Shown here one piece after another: positions 52,695 through 62,023 of a stretch of 64,000 nucleotides of DNA; the first letter of the stretch is position 1, and the number at the start of each line of letters is the position of its first letter. A program made the position numbers and the translations under genes. Where the stretch lies: the NCBI RefSeq assembly GCF_007830155.1, contig NZ_VLKY01000002.1:124001-188000 (forward strand), written 5' to 3'. Source of the DNA: Pseudomonas duriflava. Its GTDB lineage: Bacteria; Pseudomonadota; Gammaproteobacteria; Pseudomonadales; Pseudomonadaceae. The notes under the pieces were generated by a model that made no database searches, was not told the origin of the DNA, and saw nothing but the letters and a program-made list of their open reading frames with translations.

Positions 52695-52907
52695 TCACTC
52701 AATCAAGACATAGACAAGCAGGTATAAGGTCAGAAAGCCTACCGCTCCGATGCATCCGGTAAGCGCGAGAGAAATCAGGATGGCTTGAGAGTAACCATCA
52801 TAATAAACGGCAAATGCTCCCAATGAGCACAACACAACAATGGCAAAACAGACGCTAATCGCCGTAGCCAAGACAAGCTCTTCCAGAGGCTTCGTCCTGT
52901 ACGTCAT
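52695..52907 (-). CDS. small two-helix membrane protein
   Basis: A 70-residue protein with two long membrane helices (about 12-34 and 43-66), Cys in the first (ISVCFAIVVLCSLG) and a basic N terminus (MTYRTK). Function unknown. It lies between other short genes of the same kind. Confidence 0.55.
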   Translation of the reverse strand: MTYRTKPLEELVLATAISVCFAIVVLCSLGAFAVYYDGYSQAILISLALTGCIGAVGFLTLYLLVYVLIE

Positions 52908-53064
52908 ATCCCGGGACCTCTTGTCGGCTTTGTAGCTGAAAGCAGCAAAACGGCTGCACCCAATGCGCTGACAGCCGTTATTGCTGCGTCAGAATTAGTA
53001 GCAAAGAGCTACCAGCGCATCTGAGCCTGGGTCTTTAAAAAGGTTCATCACCCCAAAGATGGCA

Positions 53065-53086
53065 GTACCGGCTTATAGGCCGGTAC
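53065..53086. terminator. hairpin after the 53164 gene
   Basis: 8-bp perfect stem (53065-53072 with 53079-53086), 6-base loop; downstream of the minus-strand membrane protein gene 53164-53400. No long T run. Confidence 0.5.
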
Positions 53087-53163
53087 CGGGGCTGAAAACC
53101 TTTATTGATAGGCGCAGGGCAGAAAGGCCCTGGCGTGGAAGAGCCGAGACGGCAAAGGGGTGG

Positions 53164-53400
53164 TCAGTAAAGCGACCATGCCACCATCAAAGGTGGAATC
53201 AGTACCAACAGACCGAGAAGCCCAACGGTCAACGGCGCTCGCCTTGTAAAGCTCTCCGACAAGCCTTCGCAGAAGACCACGACGATGCCGGCTGCCGAAA
53301 GGCTGGCCGTGCCAAAGCCGATTGCTACGAGAAAAGGTACCCAGAAGATGTTCAGATCCTTGATCACAGCGTCGTCCTCTGAATCGCTTGAATGCGTCAT
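53164..53400 (-). CDS. small two-helix membrane protein
   Basis: A 78-residue protein: acidic N-terminal MTHSSDSEDDAVIK, two membrane helices (about 19-44 and 56-77) and an acidic turn CEGLSES between them. Not recognised. Together with the proteins at 51423 and 52695 it makes a trio of tiny membrane proteins in 2 kb. Confidence 0.55.
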   Translation of the reverse strand: MTHSSDSEDDAVIKDLNIFWVPFLVAIGFGTASLSAAGIVVVFCEGLSESFTRRAPLTVGLLGLLVLIPPLMVAWSLY

Positions 53401-53553
53401 GCTTTATTAGCAATAGCACAGCCATCCTGTCGCACAGATGAAAATGCGCGCAGAAGAGATACCACTCATCGTTTCGCTAGAGTAGGGCAAGGTTAAAGCC
53501 CTTCTTTCAGGCTACCGGTGCGAATACACGCTGTGAACAGGCTTGTCTGTAGC

Positions 53554-54096
53554 TCAATAGATCACATTCCGAATAAAGCGTACCGGCTGGGAGCTGTCAT
53601 TTCGATAAGCGTAACGATTGGCATCGCCAGAAAACGAAAAGCACTCTCCGGCCTTGATAATCTGTTCATGCTTATCCTGCTCCAGCACAAGCTGTCCTTC
53701 GACGACGATGAACATTTCCTGCCAGCCGGCCGGGTTGGAAGCCGATATATAACGCTCCCCTGGCATCAAGCGCCACTCCCAGAGTTCGACTTCGCTTCGA
53801 GCGGGACAGCTACCCAGCAAGACCCCCTGGGAACCCGTCTTCTCGCCCTTCCAGACTACCGCACCGACCTGCCGAGCATCATGGGCTGAAGCCTCCAGAA
53901 CCAGCTCCTTGAACTTGACCCCCAATGCCTCGGCGAGCCGGTCCAGTGTATTGAGGCTTACATTTGAGTCGCCCGACTCAATGGAAACCAGCATCCTGCG
54001 ACTGACGCCCGAACGCTCAGCCAGGGCTTGCTGACTAAAGCCGGCTTGAATACGAAGCCGACGTAGGTTTTCTGCGACATGTTCAAGCACATCCAT
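53554..54096 (-). CDS. XRE-family regulator with C-terminal cupin
   Basis: A 180-residue regulator. The N-terminal HTH (LRRLRIQAGFSQQALAERSG, VSRRMLVSIESGDSN) is joined to a cupin_2 sensor (MFIVVEGQLVLEQDKHEQII). These are typical of small-ligand-controlled repressors. It is divergent from the EamA exporter at 54177 with an 80-base shared promoter, so it probably controls that exporter and itself. Confidence 0.9.
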   Translation of the reverse strand: MDVLEHVAENLRRLRIQAGFSQQALAERSGVSRRMLVSIESGDSNVSLNTLDRLAEALGVKFKELVLEASAHDARQVGAVVWKGEKTGSQGVLLGSCPARSEVELWEWRLMPGERYISASNPAGWQEMFIVVEGQLVLEQDKHEQIIKAGECFSFSGDANRYAYRNDSSQPVRFIRNVIY

Positions 54097-54176
54097 TTGA
54101 CCTCTCCTCTGCGCACTACCATGCTCGTGTCTACTTGACTGCCCTACTCTATAGGGGCTCCATTCAGCAGATACTC

Positions 54177-55058
54177 ATGCGTACATCGACCCCTTCCACT
54201 GTATCCGTTCTGCCTGCCATTGCCTTTTTATTGGTCGCCATGCTGTCTATCCATTCGGGTGCCAGCTTGGCCAAGACCCTGTTCCCCTCTGTCGGCGCCA
54301 CGGGAGTCACAGCCTTGCGTCTAGGCTTTGGAGCACTCTTGCTACTTATCGTGTTTCGCCCCTGGAACGCGCCGCTCGGCAGGCTACCGTGGCGCATGTT
54401 GCTAGGCTATGGCCTTTCCATGGGCCTGATGAACGTACTGTTCTATCTCGCGCTTGAGCGTCTTCCGCTGGGCATCGCCGTGGCCCTTGAATTCACCGGC
54501 CCCCTGTCATTGGCGCTTTTAGGCTCGCGCCGACCACTCGATTTTGCCTGGATTGCTTTAGCCGTGATCGGCATTCTCCTTCTGCTTCCCTGGTCAGCAC
54601 AGCAGGCACCTATCGATCTTTTGGGCGTCGCGTATGCGTTAGGCGCTGCCCTTTGCTGGGCGCTGTATATCGTGTTCGGCCAGAAGACCGGAGCTGAACA
54701 CGGCACGCAAACAGTTGCCCTGGGCGCCGTCATTGCCGCGCTGGCGGTTGTTCCCTGGAGCGTCGCCGTGGCTGGCAATGCCCTGCTGTCAGCTACCCTG
54801 TTGCCTTTAGGACTGGCTGTCGCGGTCTTGTCCATGGCGCTGCCCTTTACCCTTGAAATGATGGCCATGACCCGTCTACCGACCTCTACGTTCGGCCTGT
54901 TGATGAGCCTTGAGCCGGCAATTGGCGCGCTGTGTGGCATGCTGTTCCTGCATGAGCACCTGAGTACGCTGCAATGGATAGCAATCGCCTCGATCATGGC
55001 CGCCACGGCCGGTACGGCTTATGGCGCCCGGCTCAAAGCGCTGCCTGTAGCGGATTGA
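54177..55058 (+). CDS. EamA-family exporter (RhtA-like)
   Basis: A 293-residue protein of ten membrane helices in two EamA repeats: LFPSVGATGVTALRLGFGAL, LERLPLGIAVALEFTGPLSL and the second-half TRLPTSTFGLLMSLEPAIGA. This is the RhtA pattern (threonine/homoserine export). The ATG at 54177 is preferred over a TTG at 54135. Divergent XRE-cupin regulator. The natural substrate is unproven. Confidence 0.9.
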   Translation: MRTSTPSTVSVLPAIAFLLVAMLSIHSGASLAKTLFPSVGATGVTALRLGFGALLLLIVFRPWNAPLGRLPWRMLLGYGLSMGLMNVLFYLALERLPLGIAVALEFTGPLSLALLGSRRPLDFAWIALAVIGILLLLPWSAQQAPIDLLGVAYALGAALCWALYIVFGQKTGAEHGTQTVALGAVIAALAVVPWSVAVAGNALLSATLLPLGLAVAVLSMALPFTLEMMAMTRLPTSTFGLLMSLEPAIGALCGMLFLHEHLSTLQWIAIASIMAATAGTAYGARLKALPVAD

Positions 55059-55151
55059 TCCGACGAAGGAAACCGTTTCATGGCCAATCGCAGGGACTCT
55101 TGCCCTCCTATGAATGGTCATAGTGTTATCTGATCCTTAACGAGACAAACC

Positions 55152-55481
55152 ATGACTTCTACATCTCATCCAACTTTTCAGGCCCTGGAAGAAGCGCAGC
55201 GCATTGCTGCACGCTGGCAGGAGCCCGACTGCAAGTGCACCGCCGAAGAGCCCAAGGAAGCGTTCGACGCTCTGTTTGCCCAATGGGCGCCAAGTGGGGC
55301 CGATGTAGGCTTTCTCAAACAGGCTGACGAAGCGCTGCTTGCGGTAAAGCACGTTCTCAATGATTGGGCGCAACGGGGCGGAGACAGCGCCGAAGTACAG
55401 ACCCAGCTACTCTGGATTCTCGAACAAGAGGCCCTATTGGCCGCTCAACGGAATTACATAGCCGGACTCAACGGTGCCTGA
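55152..55481 (+). CDS. hypothetical protein
   Basis: A 109-residue soluble, helical, acidic protein (LEEAQRIAARWQEPDCKCTA, DEALLAVKHVLNDWAQRGGD). It has no leader or membrane segment. Not recognised. Independent unit 93 bases after the exporter. Confidence 0.6.
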   Translation: MTSTSHPTFQALEEAQRIAARWQEPDCKCTAEEPKEAFDALFAQWAPSGADVGFLKQADEALLAVKHVLNDWAQRGGDSAEVQTQLLWILEQEALLAAQRNYIAGLNGA

Positions 55482-55508
55482 ACCCAAGGCAGCCGAACCC
55501 TGCGGCTG

Positions 55509-55757
55509 TCAGTGTTTCAACCGGTCGATGATCTGGTTGGTCGCGGTAATGGCCTGCTGATTGTTCCGCTCTACGTCTTCACGAATCAGCATGGCCATGA
55601 CGGTCATGATTGAGGCCCGACAGACCGAGGACATGTCGTTTGCCTCTTCCATCATCAGCCGATAGAGAATGGAGCAGGCCAGTTTGCGGTCGTATGGAGG
55701 CAACGTCTCGCTACTGGCAAGGCGGGTAAGTTCTTCGTTAATCACGTGTGAGTCCAT
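55509..55757 (-). CDS. hypothetical protein
   Basis: An 82-residue frame starting MDSHVINEELTRLASSETLP; helical, with the two segments KLACSILYRLMMEEANDMSS and SIMTVMAMLIREDVERNNQQ. The frame opens further upstream to 55970, but that extension looks non-coding. The ribosome site is poor. Family not recognised. Confidence 0.5.
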   Translation of the reverse strand: MDSHVINEELTRLASSETLPPYDRKLACSILYRLMMEEANDMSSVCRASIMTVMAMLIREDVERNNQQAITATNQIIDRLKH

Positions 55758-56160
55758 TCTGAGGTCCGTCAATGTTCCGCCTGGGCAGGCCATTGGAAAG
55801 CACCATGTTGCCTTCCAATGGCTACCGCCCCGACTGTTCGGGGAATGGCACTTTGATAGGTGAAATTCAAAAGAGTTTATTCCAGCCGTCGGCCGCTGCT
55901 GATTTATCCCGTATGAAACAGAGTGGCATCCTCCAAAAGTTACCCCGCGCATTTCAGCTCTTATTTTCAAGTAGAAAGTAACAGTCCTTCACTATAGGCA
56001 GAATTTATTCGCTTACAGTTACCTAATACCATTCAATCACGCTTTAAATACGCGGCGAAACACTCTTGCAAGGGCTCACCCAATGCCCTTTCCGTTTCGC
56101 ATGCTTCAGTACGGCAAAACCGTTGAAGCCGATCATATTTGCGTTATAGGAGTGATGATA

Positions 56161-56412
56161 ATGAAACGTTTAACAACCCTGTTTGCAGCTGCCTGCGCCA
56201 CGCTGACGGTATCGCTGGCTCATGCAGCGGAACACCCTGTTGTAGAGCAATACACCTATTCGACTCAGCTGGATATCGCCAAGGTGATCGACCTGGAACA
56301 ACCCGCTGATGTATGCAGCGTGGTGCCGGTACATATGACCTATGAAGACCATCAAGGTCAGCGTCACACCATCGAGTACTCCGTCATGGGCACTGGGTGC
56401 ACCAATAACTAA
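56161..56412 (+). CDS. DUF2790 exported protein
   Basis: An 83-residue protein with a Sec leader (KRLTTLFAAACATLTVSLAH, cut after AHA), then TYSTQLDIAKVIDLEQPADV, VCSVVPVHMTYEDHQGQRHT, EYSVMGTGC, the DUF2790 pattern of pseudomonads with conserved Cys pair. Function unknown; these genes often respond to metals or stress. GGAG lies eight bases before the ATG at 56161. Confidence 0.85.
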   Translation: MKRLTTLFAAACATLTVSLAHAAEHPVVEQYTYSTQLDIAKVIDLEQPADVCSVVPVHMTYEDHQGQRHTIEYSVMGTGCTNN

Positions 56413-56747
56413 GCGTACTCCAGCAGGAGACAAAGGCTTCTTGCCTTCGAAATCACGACCGTTCGGGGCTATTTGGATCGCCACATTCCGACACGAGTGA
56501 TACCCGCTCAGTGGCTTCACGTGTACAAGCGCTTATAGCCTCGACAGACGTCATAGTCTTTGCAGCATGTGGTTTCTCAAGCAAACGCCTGACTCCTCTC
56601 GCTCCCTCCCCAGGCGGCTCGAATAGGGCCGCCTGGTACCGCCGAGACAAAAGCTATCGCCGGGTCACTCCGCCCGTTCTCAAAGACCGCTGCTGCGCTT
56701 GCAAAGCACGGTCTTGATGGGATCTGAAGATTGAAAATTTGTTACAA
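56413..56747. other. 335-bp region upstream of the iron operon
   Basis: No gene. It contains a 9-bp perfect hairpin (56610-56618 with 56628-56636, 9-base loop) which may terminate DUF2790 transcription. The operon's promoter is likely close to the Fur site at 56748. Confidence 0.5.
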
Positions 56748-56766
56748 AGTAATGATAATAAGAAAC
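56748..56766 (+). promoter_or_regulatory. putative Fur box
   Basis: AGTAATGATAATAAGAAAC matches 13 of 19 positions of the Fur consensus, including ten in a row (TAATGATAAT). It lies 25 bases before the receptor start, where a bound Fur-Fe2+ repressor would block transcription. Confidence 0.7.
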
Positions 56767-56790
56767 GCTTTTATTTGAGTTTAGTTTTTT

Positions 56791-58998
56791 ATGGAATCCC
56801 GCGTTCTAAAAGAGCTTTTAGATGGACGTAAATTTATTAAGCTAAACTTAAGCGTCATCGCCATAGCAAGTACGCTACAGCTTGATCCACTACTTGCCGC
56901 AACAACTTCTGAAGATACCAATCCTGACCAGAAAGCCGAGCTCAATCTAGGTCCGACCACTATCGTTGGCGAGTCCTCACCTGCCGGCACCACTTATCAA
57001 CCTCCTCCTATCTCCAACATCCTGCGTTCTGGCACGCCTGTTCAAGAAAGTCCGCAAAGCGTGACGATCGTGCCCGCGCAAGTGATCAAAGATCAGGCCC
57101 CAGCCTTTATTGATGATGCGCTGCATAATGTTAGCGGCATTACCCAAGGCAATACCTTGGGTAGAGTGCTGGACGCCGTGATGAAACGCGGTTTCGGTGA
57201 CAACCGTGATGGCTCCATCATGCGTGACGGCGCCCCGGTGGTGCAGGGTCGCAGCCTGACCGCTACGACAGAAAGCGTCGAAGCGCTCAAGGGCCCGGCC
57301 TCACTGCTGTACGGCATCCAGGATCCTGGCGGCGTGGTCAATGTAGTGACTAAAAAACCGCAATTGACCGCCTATAACGCGGTTACCGCTCGTGTTTCCA
57401 CTTATGGCAATGGAAAAAACGGTAGTGGTGGCCAATTTGACTCTACAGGTCCTATCGGCGATTTCGGCCTGGCTTACCGTCTTATCGTAGATTACAGCGA
57501 CGAAGACTACTGGCGTAGTTTTGGCAACGATCGCTCCGAACTCATAGCGCCTTCACTTGCCTGGTATGGCGACAATACTCAAGTAAGGCTGTCCTTTGAG
57601 CAGCGTGAGTACGACTCGCCATTTGATCGTGGCACAGTGATTGACCCTACGACCAACCGTCCACTGCATATCTCGGCAACTCGCCGTCTGGATGAACCGT
57701 TCAACGTCAGGGAAGGACGCTCGACCCTTACTCAGTTCGAGGTCGATCATCAGTTCAACGAAAACTGGAACGGTCACTTTGGCTATAGCTGGAACCGCGA
57801 GACCTATGATGACAATCAGGCGCGTGTTACGGGTATCGACACTACTACCCAGACAGTAACCCGCCGTATTGACGGTACCCATGGTGCTGTCAGCACCGAC
57901 AGCTTCGCTACCGCCAGCCTGACGGGAAGCACTGAGCTCTTGGATATGCAGCATGACATGCTGGTGGGTGTGGATTCGGAAAAGCGCAAGTATTTCCGGG
58001 CAGACCTGGTACGTGGCGATGACAGCGTTCTGAGTTATACCAATCCGGTCTACGGCACCGTTGGGACATCGGATAACGTGGTTGCCAGCCAGAGCGACCA
58101 GACCGACAAGCTTCGCCAGGATGCCCTATTCCTGCAGGACAGTATCCACCTGGACGATCATTGGATCGTTGTGCTGGGCGGACGCTACCAGATCTATGAT
58201 CAATATGCCGGTAGAGGGCGCCCTTTTACCGCCAATACCGACATCAATGGCCAGAAATGGGTGCCGCGGGCCGGTCTGGTGTACAAGCTGAATGATCAGC
58301 TTTCGTTCTACACCAGTTATGCCGAATCGTTAAAACCTAATTCGACTGTCGCACCGTTAAGTACAGGCCAGATCATCGATTCTACGATCAAGCCTGAAGA
58401 GTCCAAGTCCTGGGAGATTGGAGCCAAACTTGATATCCCTGGCAGACTGACAGGGACTCTCGCGGTCTATGACATTCACAAAAAGAATGTACTGGTATCC
58501 CAAGCTGACGACGCGGGTGTAATCACCATGCGCAATGCCGGAAAGGTACGTTCTCGTGGTGTGGAACTGGATGTTTCCGGCCAGCTCACAGAGCGCTGGA
58601 GCCTGATTGGCGCCTACGCCTACACCGATGCCGAAGTCACTGAAGACCCTGACTATGCAGGCAACAACCTTGCCAACGTAGCGCGCAACACCGCGTCGCT
58701 GTCGGCAGTCTATGACATGGGTGAGATATGGGGAGGCGATAAGCTTCGCATAGGTGCTGGTGCCCGTTACGTTGGCGAACGAGAAGGCGACTCGGAGAAC
58801 TCGTTCAAGTTGCCGTCTTACACCGTGGCCGATGCTTTTGCCAGTTACGACACGCGAATGCTCAATCACAAGGTAAAGTTTCAGCTCAACGTGAAAAACC
58901 TGTTTGATCGCACTTATTACACGGCAGCAGCCAGCAATTATTACGTGTATCTAGGCGACAGCCGACAGGTGATCCTGTCTACGACGCTAGAATTCTAA
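56791..58998 (+). CDS. TonB-dependent siderophore receptor
   Basis: A 735-residue outer membrane receptor: leader (LNLSVIAIASTLQLDPLLAA), a short N-terminal stretch, plug domain (TPVQESPQSVTIVPAQVIKD, ALHNVSGITQGNTLG, EALKGPASLLYGIQDPGGVV) and a 22-strand barrel ending NVKNLFDRTYYTAAASNYYV then TTLEF with terminal Phe. This is the TonB-siderophore subfamily (ferrichrome/pyoverdine-type receptors). No long STN signalling domain is present. Siderophore unknown. It starts the iron operon under a Fur box. Confidence 0.93.
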   Translation: MESRVLKELLDGRKFIKLNLSVIAIASTLQLDPLLAATTSEDTNPDQKAELNLGPTTIVGESSPAGTTYQPPPISNILRSGTPVQESPQSVTIVPAQVIKDQAPAFIDDALHNVSGITQGNTLGRVLDAVMKRGFGDNRDGSIMRDGAPVVQGRSLTATTESVEALKGPASLLYGIQDPGGVVNVVTKKPQLTAYNAVTARVSTYGNGKNGSGGQFDSTGPIGDFGLAYRLIVDYSDEDYWRSFGNDRSELIAPSLAWYGDNTQVRLSFEQREYDSPFDRGTVIDPTTNRPLHISATRRLDEPFNVREGRSTLTQFEVDHQFNENWNGHFGYSWNRETYDDNQARVTGIDTTTQTVTRRIDGTHGAVSTDSFATASLTGSTELLDMQHDMLVGVDSEKRKYFRADLVRGDDSVLSYTNPVYGTVGTSDNVVASQSDQTDKLRQDALFLQDSIHLDDHWIVVLGGRYQIYDQYAGRGRPFTANTDINGQKWVPRAGLVYKLNDQLSFYTSYAESLKPNSTVAPLSTGQIIDSTIKPEESKSWEIGAKLDIPGRLTGTLAVYDIHKKNVLVSQADDAGVITMRNAGKVRSRGVELDVSGQLTERWSLIGAYAYTDAEVTEDPDYAGNNLANVARNTASLSAVYDMGEIWGGDKLRIGAGARYVGEREGDSENSFKLPSYTVADAFASYDTRMLNHKVKFQLNVKNLFDRTYYTAAASNYYVYLGDSRQVILSTTLEF

Positions 58999-59010
58999 TG
59001 ACTTTCAAAC

Positions 59011-59961
59011 ATGCTTGACCGCCGTACGTTTCTGCGTGCCACAAGTGCGGCAATGGCGCTGACTGCTGCCGCACCCGCACTTTCCTTGGCCACTGTTATG
59101 GAGCCCGCCAGTGAACAGTGGCCAAGGCGGGTCAATCACCTTCTTGGCAAAACGCTGATCCCACACGCACCACGGCGGGTAGTGGCGATTTCCACGGGCC
59201 AGCTGGATGGTCTTTTGACGCTAGGGCTGGTACCGGTCGGTGTTACCCGTGTCGATAACCATGAACTGACCCCAGGCTATCTACAAAAAGCGTTTCCGGA
59301 GCAGCGTGAAGCGCTGGCACAGATAACCGACCTGGGCGGCCGTGGTTCACCGGACATTGAAACGCTGGCGCAATTGGCTCCTGATCTGATCCTTCTCAAC
59401 AAGACCGCGCTCAAGTTCAACGGATACCAGTTGTACTCACGCATCGCACCCACTGTGGTGACTCGCGGCTATGGTGCGAACTGGCGTCATGACTTTTTGA
59501 TAATTGCCAATGCTCTGGGTCGCGCTCACGAAGCACATAACTGGTTGGCAAGACTCGACTCCGATATGCAACGCTTTGCAAGTAGCCAGGGCTCGAGGCC
59601 GCCAACCGTGTCTTTTCTGTTCGCCAGCGGCCCCCGTTTACGTCTGATGTGTAGAGGCTCCCTGGTTGGTGGTCTTAGTGATGCGCTAAACCTGGCTCGG
59701 CCACATGCTCAGCAGTTCAAGGGAAACTCTCTTGATATCAGCCCGGAACGCCTGGATATGGCTGATGCCGATTGGCTTTTCTACGCGGATCAAGGCTCTG
59801 GTCTTGCCAGTTTGAAAAAGCAGCCACTGTGGAATTACCTGGAGGCGGTACGTAATCGCCGTGCAATCCGAATCGATGCTGACGCTTTCTACCTTAATGC
59901 CGGTCCCTCTGCCTGCCGGCACATAGTGGATACCCTGACCGATACGGTAAGGCCCATATGA
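59011..59961 (+). CDS. iron-siderophore periplasmic binding protein (FhuD/FepB-like)
   Basis: A 316-residue protein with a twin-arginine leader (RRTFLRATSAAMALTAAAPA). The body follows type III binding proteins: RRVVAISTGQLDGLLTLGLV, TLAQLAPDLILLNKTAL, NRRAIRIDADAFYLNAGPSA. It would hand a ferri-siderophore to the FecCD permeases in the next two genes. It overlaps the permease gene by four bases (ATGA). Confidence 0.88.
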   Translation: MLDRRTFLRATSAAMALTAAAPALSLATVMEPASEQWPRRVNHLLGKTLIPHAPRRVVAISTGQLDGLLTLGLVPVGVTRVDNHELTPGYLQKAFPEQREALAQITDLGGRGSPDIETLAQLAPDLILLNKTALKFNGYQLYSRIAPTVVTRGYGANWRHDFLIIANALGRAHEAHNWLARLDSDMQRFASSQGSRPPTVSFLFASGPRLRLMCRGSLVGGLSDALNLARPHAQQFKGNSLDISPERLDMADADWLFYADQGSGLASLKKQPLWNYLEAVRNRRAIRIDADAFYLNAGPSACRHIVDTLTDTVRPI

Positions 59962-61010
59962 ACGATCGGCCCTCACCGGTTATAGCAGACACAACCGCAT
60001 CGCCGGCAATTTCCTTTCCATGGCGTGCCTTGTTAACGGCATTAGCCCTATGCAGCCTGTTGCTGATCGTTATCCTGGCTAGCCTTAGCCTGGGCGCCCG
60101 AGACATGAGTAGCCATCATGTAGTGGATTTGCTGATGGCTCCCGATAGCTCGGCGGACAGCGTAGTTATCTGGCAAATGCGTCTGCCGCGTACAGTGCTC
60201 GGCCTGCTCGTAGGCGCCGCGCTGGGTCTGGCGGGCACCCTGATACAGGCATTGACGCGTAATCCGCTGGCCGATCCGGGCTTATTGGGTATCAATTCAG
60301 GGGCCGCGTTTGCTGTAGTGGTTGGCCTCAGCCTATTCGGCATTGACGATGCAGGGGTCCGTCTCGCAGCGGCACTGGGTGGTTCAGCGTTCTGTGCGGT
60401 ACTGGTGTATATCCTGGGCGGCTCCAGTAACGGTAAGAATCAACATACGAGACTTGTGCTGGCAGGCGTTGCAATCAGTGTCAGTTTAGGTGCCTGTACC
60501 GGGATCATTACGTTATTCGACAGTGCCGTCTTTGACAGCTATCGGTTCTGGGCTGTAGGCGCGCTGAACAGTCCACCCCCTGGTCTTTATTCGGTCCTGT
60601 TGCCGGTCATTGGATTAGGAGCAGTCATTGCCTTGTCCCTGGGCGGCAAGCTTAATGCCCTGGCGCTAGGCGACGACCTTGCCCTTGCGCTTGGCGCCCA
60701 ACCCGTGCAGGTACGAGCGCTGAGCTTTCTGGCTATTACACTGCTTTGCGGCAGTGCCACCGCCGCGGCAGGGCCTATCGGCTTTGTCGGCCTGGTAGTT
60801 CCCCACGCGCTGCGCCTGCTGGTAGGTCAGGATTGGCGCTGGATCATGTGGTTGTCACCGTTAGCCGGAGCTGCCCTGGTATTAGTCAGCGATATTCTCG
60901 GTCGATTGATCGTACTGCCAGGCGAGCTGGAAGTAGGGATCGTTTGTGCGCTGATCGGCACGCCGGTGCTGTTGGGTCTGATTATTCACTTTTCGCGCAG
61001 GTCACGCTGA
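59958..61010 (+). CDS. FecCD-type iron ABC permease
   Basis: A 350-residue permease of the FecCD/BtuC family: LPRTVLGLLVGAALGLAGTL, NPLADPGLLGINSGAAFAV, LAGVAISVSLGA, GPIGFVGLVVPHALRLLVGQ. About nine to ten helices are visible. Overlaps both neighbours, so translation is coupled. Confidence 0.93.
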   Translation: MNDRPSPVIADTTASPAISFPWRALLTALALCSLLLIVILASLSLGARDMSSHHVVDLLMAPDSSADSVVIWQMRLPRTVLGLLVGAALGLAGTLIQALTRNPLADPGLLGINSGAAFAVVVGLSLFGIDDAGVRLAAALGGSAFCAVLVYILGGSSNGKNQHTRLVLAGVAISVSLGACTGIITLFDSAVFDSYRFWAVGALNSPPPGLYSVLLPVIGLGAVIALSLGGKLNALALGDDLALALGAQPVQVRALSFLAITLLCGSATAAAGPIGFVGLVVPHALRLLVGQDWRWIMWLSPLAGAALVLVSDILGRLIVLPGELEVGIVCALIGTPVLLGLIIHFSRRSR

Positions 61011-62023
61011 TGTCGAAATTTCGTTTCGCCCCTCACGCCAATCCTCTGCTAAAACGTTGTCAGCTTTATCTGCTGCTGGGCTGTATGGCGCTGTGCCTGG
61101 CCACGCTTACTGGCGGACAGTATGACCCCAGCGCTTCACGTTTACTGGCTACTCTACTGGGTCATGGCGACCCGCTGACCAACCTGATCATTCTGGACCT
61201 GCGCCTACCGCGCTTTCTTGCCGCACTGGGTATAGGCGCAGCCTTGGCCGTCAGCGGGTCTATTTTCCAACGCACCGCCGGTAACCCCCTGGCCAGTCCC
61301 GACCTGGTAGGTTTTACTGTCGGGTCGGCCAGTGGTGCGCTAGTCACTCTGCTGTTGCTGCAGTTAAGTGGCAACGCGGTAATCCTGGGAGCGCTTCTAG
61401 GCGGCGTGCTGTCAGCTCTGTTGGTGACGGGTATCGCTCACGTTGCTCAAGCCCGAGGAGAGCGGATGATCATGGTTGGTATCGCCATCGCCGCACTGCT
61501 CGCCGCGCTGAATGAATACCTGCTGACTCGCGCTGAACTAGACGACGCTCAGGAGGCCCGGCTCTGGCTGTTTGGTAGCCTAGATAGCCTATCCTGGAGC
61601 AAAGCGTTAATGGTATTGGGCGGTTGCGCCTTGCTGTTACCGATCGCCGCGCAGCTGGGGCAACGCCTGCGCTTGCTGGAGCTAGGCAACGACCTGGCGG
61701 AAGCCTTAGGTCTACCGGTTGCATACAGTCAGTATGCCCTTCTTCTGGTAGCCCTGGCGTTAACAGCCCTGGCCATCGCTACGGCTGGCCCGATTGGTTT
61801 TATTGCACTGGCGGCCCCGCAACTCGTGAAGCGGCTAACTCATACCAGTGATATTGGCATCGTTGCGCCAGCGCTCATGGGCGCGCTACTCACCGCAGCT
61901 GCTGATTTGCTGGCACAGCGATTGTTGGCGCCTTTCCAGATCCCGGTCGGGCTGCTGACCGGCGCCCTGGGCGGCCTTTACCTTATCTATCTGCTAGCAA
62001 GCCAATGGCGCCGGACCTTATGA
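61010..62023 (+). CDS. FecCD-type iron ABC permease, second
   Basis: A 337-residue second FecCD permease: LPRFLAALGIGAALAVSGSI, GNPLASPDLVGFTVGSASGA, ARGERMIMVGIAIAALLAAL, GPIGFIALAAPQLVKRLTHT. With the previous gene it makes a heterodimeric channel, as in Fep/FhuB halves. The start TGATG overlaps the previous stop. Confidence 0.93.
   Translation: MSKFRFAPHANPLLKRCQLYLLLGCMALCLATLTGGQYDPSASRLLATLLGHGDPLTNLIILDLRLPRFLAALGIGAALAVSGSIFQRTAGNPLASPDLVGFTVGSASGALVTLLLLQLSGNAVILGALLGGVLSALLVTGIAHVAQARGERMIMVGIAIAALLAALNEYLLTRAELDDAQEARLWLFGSLDSLSWSKALMVLGGCALLLPIAAQLGQRLRLLELGNDLAEALGLPVAYSQYALLLVALALTALAIATAGPIGFIALAAPQLVKRLTHTSDIGIVAPALMGALLTAAADLLAQRLLAPFQIPVGLLTGALGGLYLIYLLASQWRRTL

Noticed and set aside
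54135-54176. TTGACT as a -35 box and extended start for the exporter
   Set aside because: No -10 at the right spacing and the TTG start would add residues not seen in the family; the ATG at 54177 fits better.
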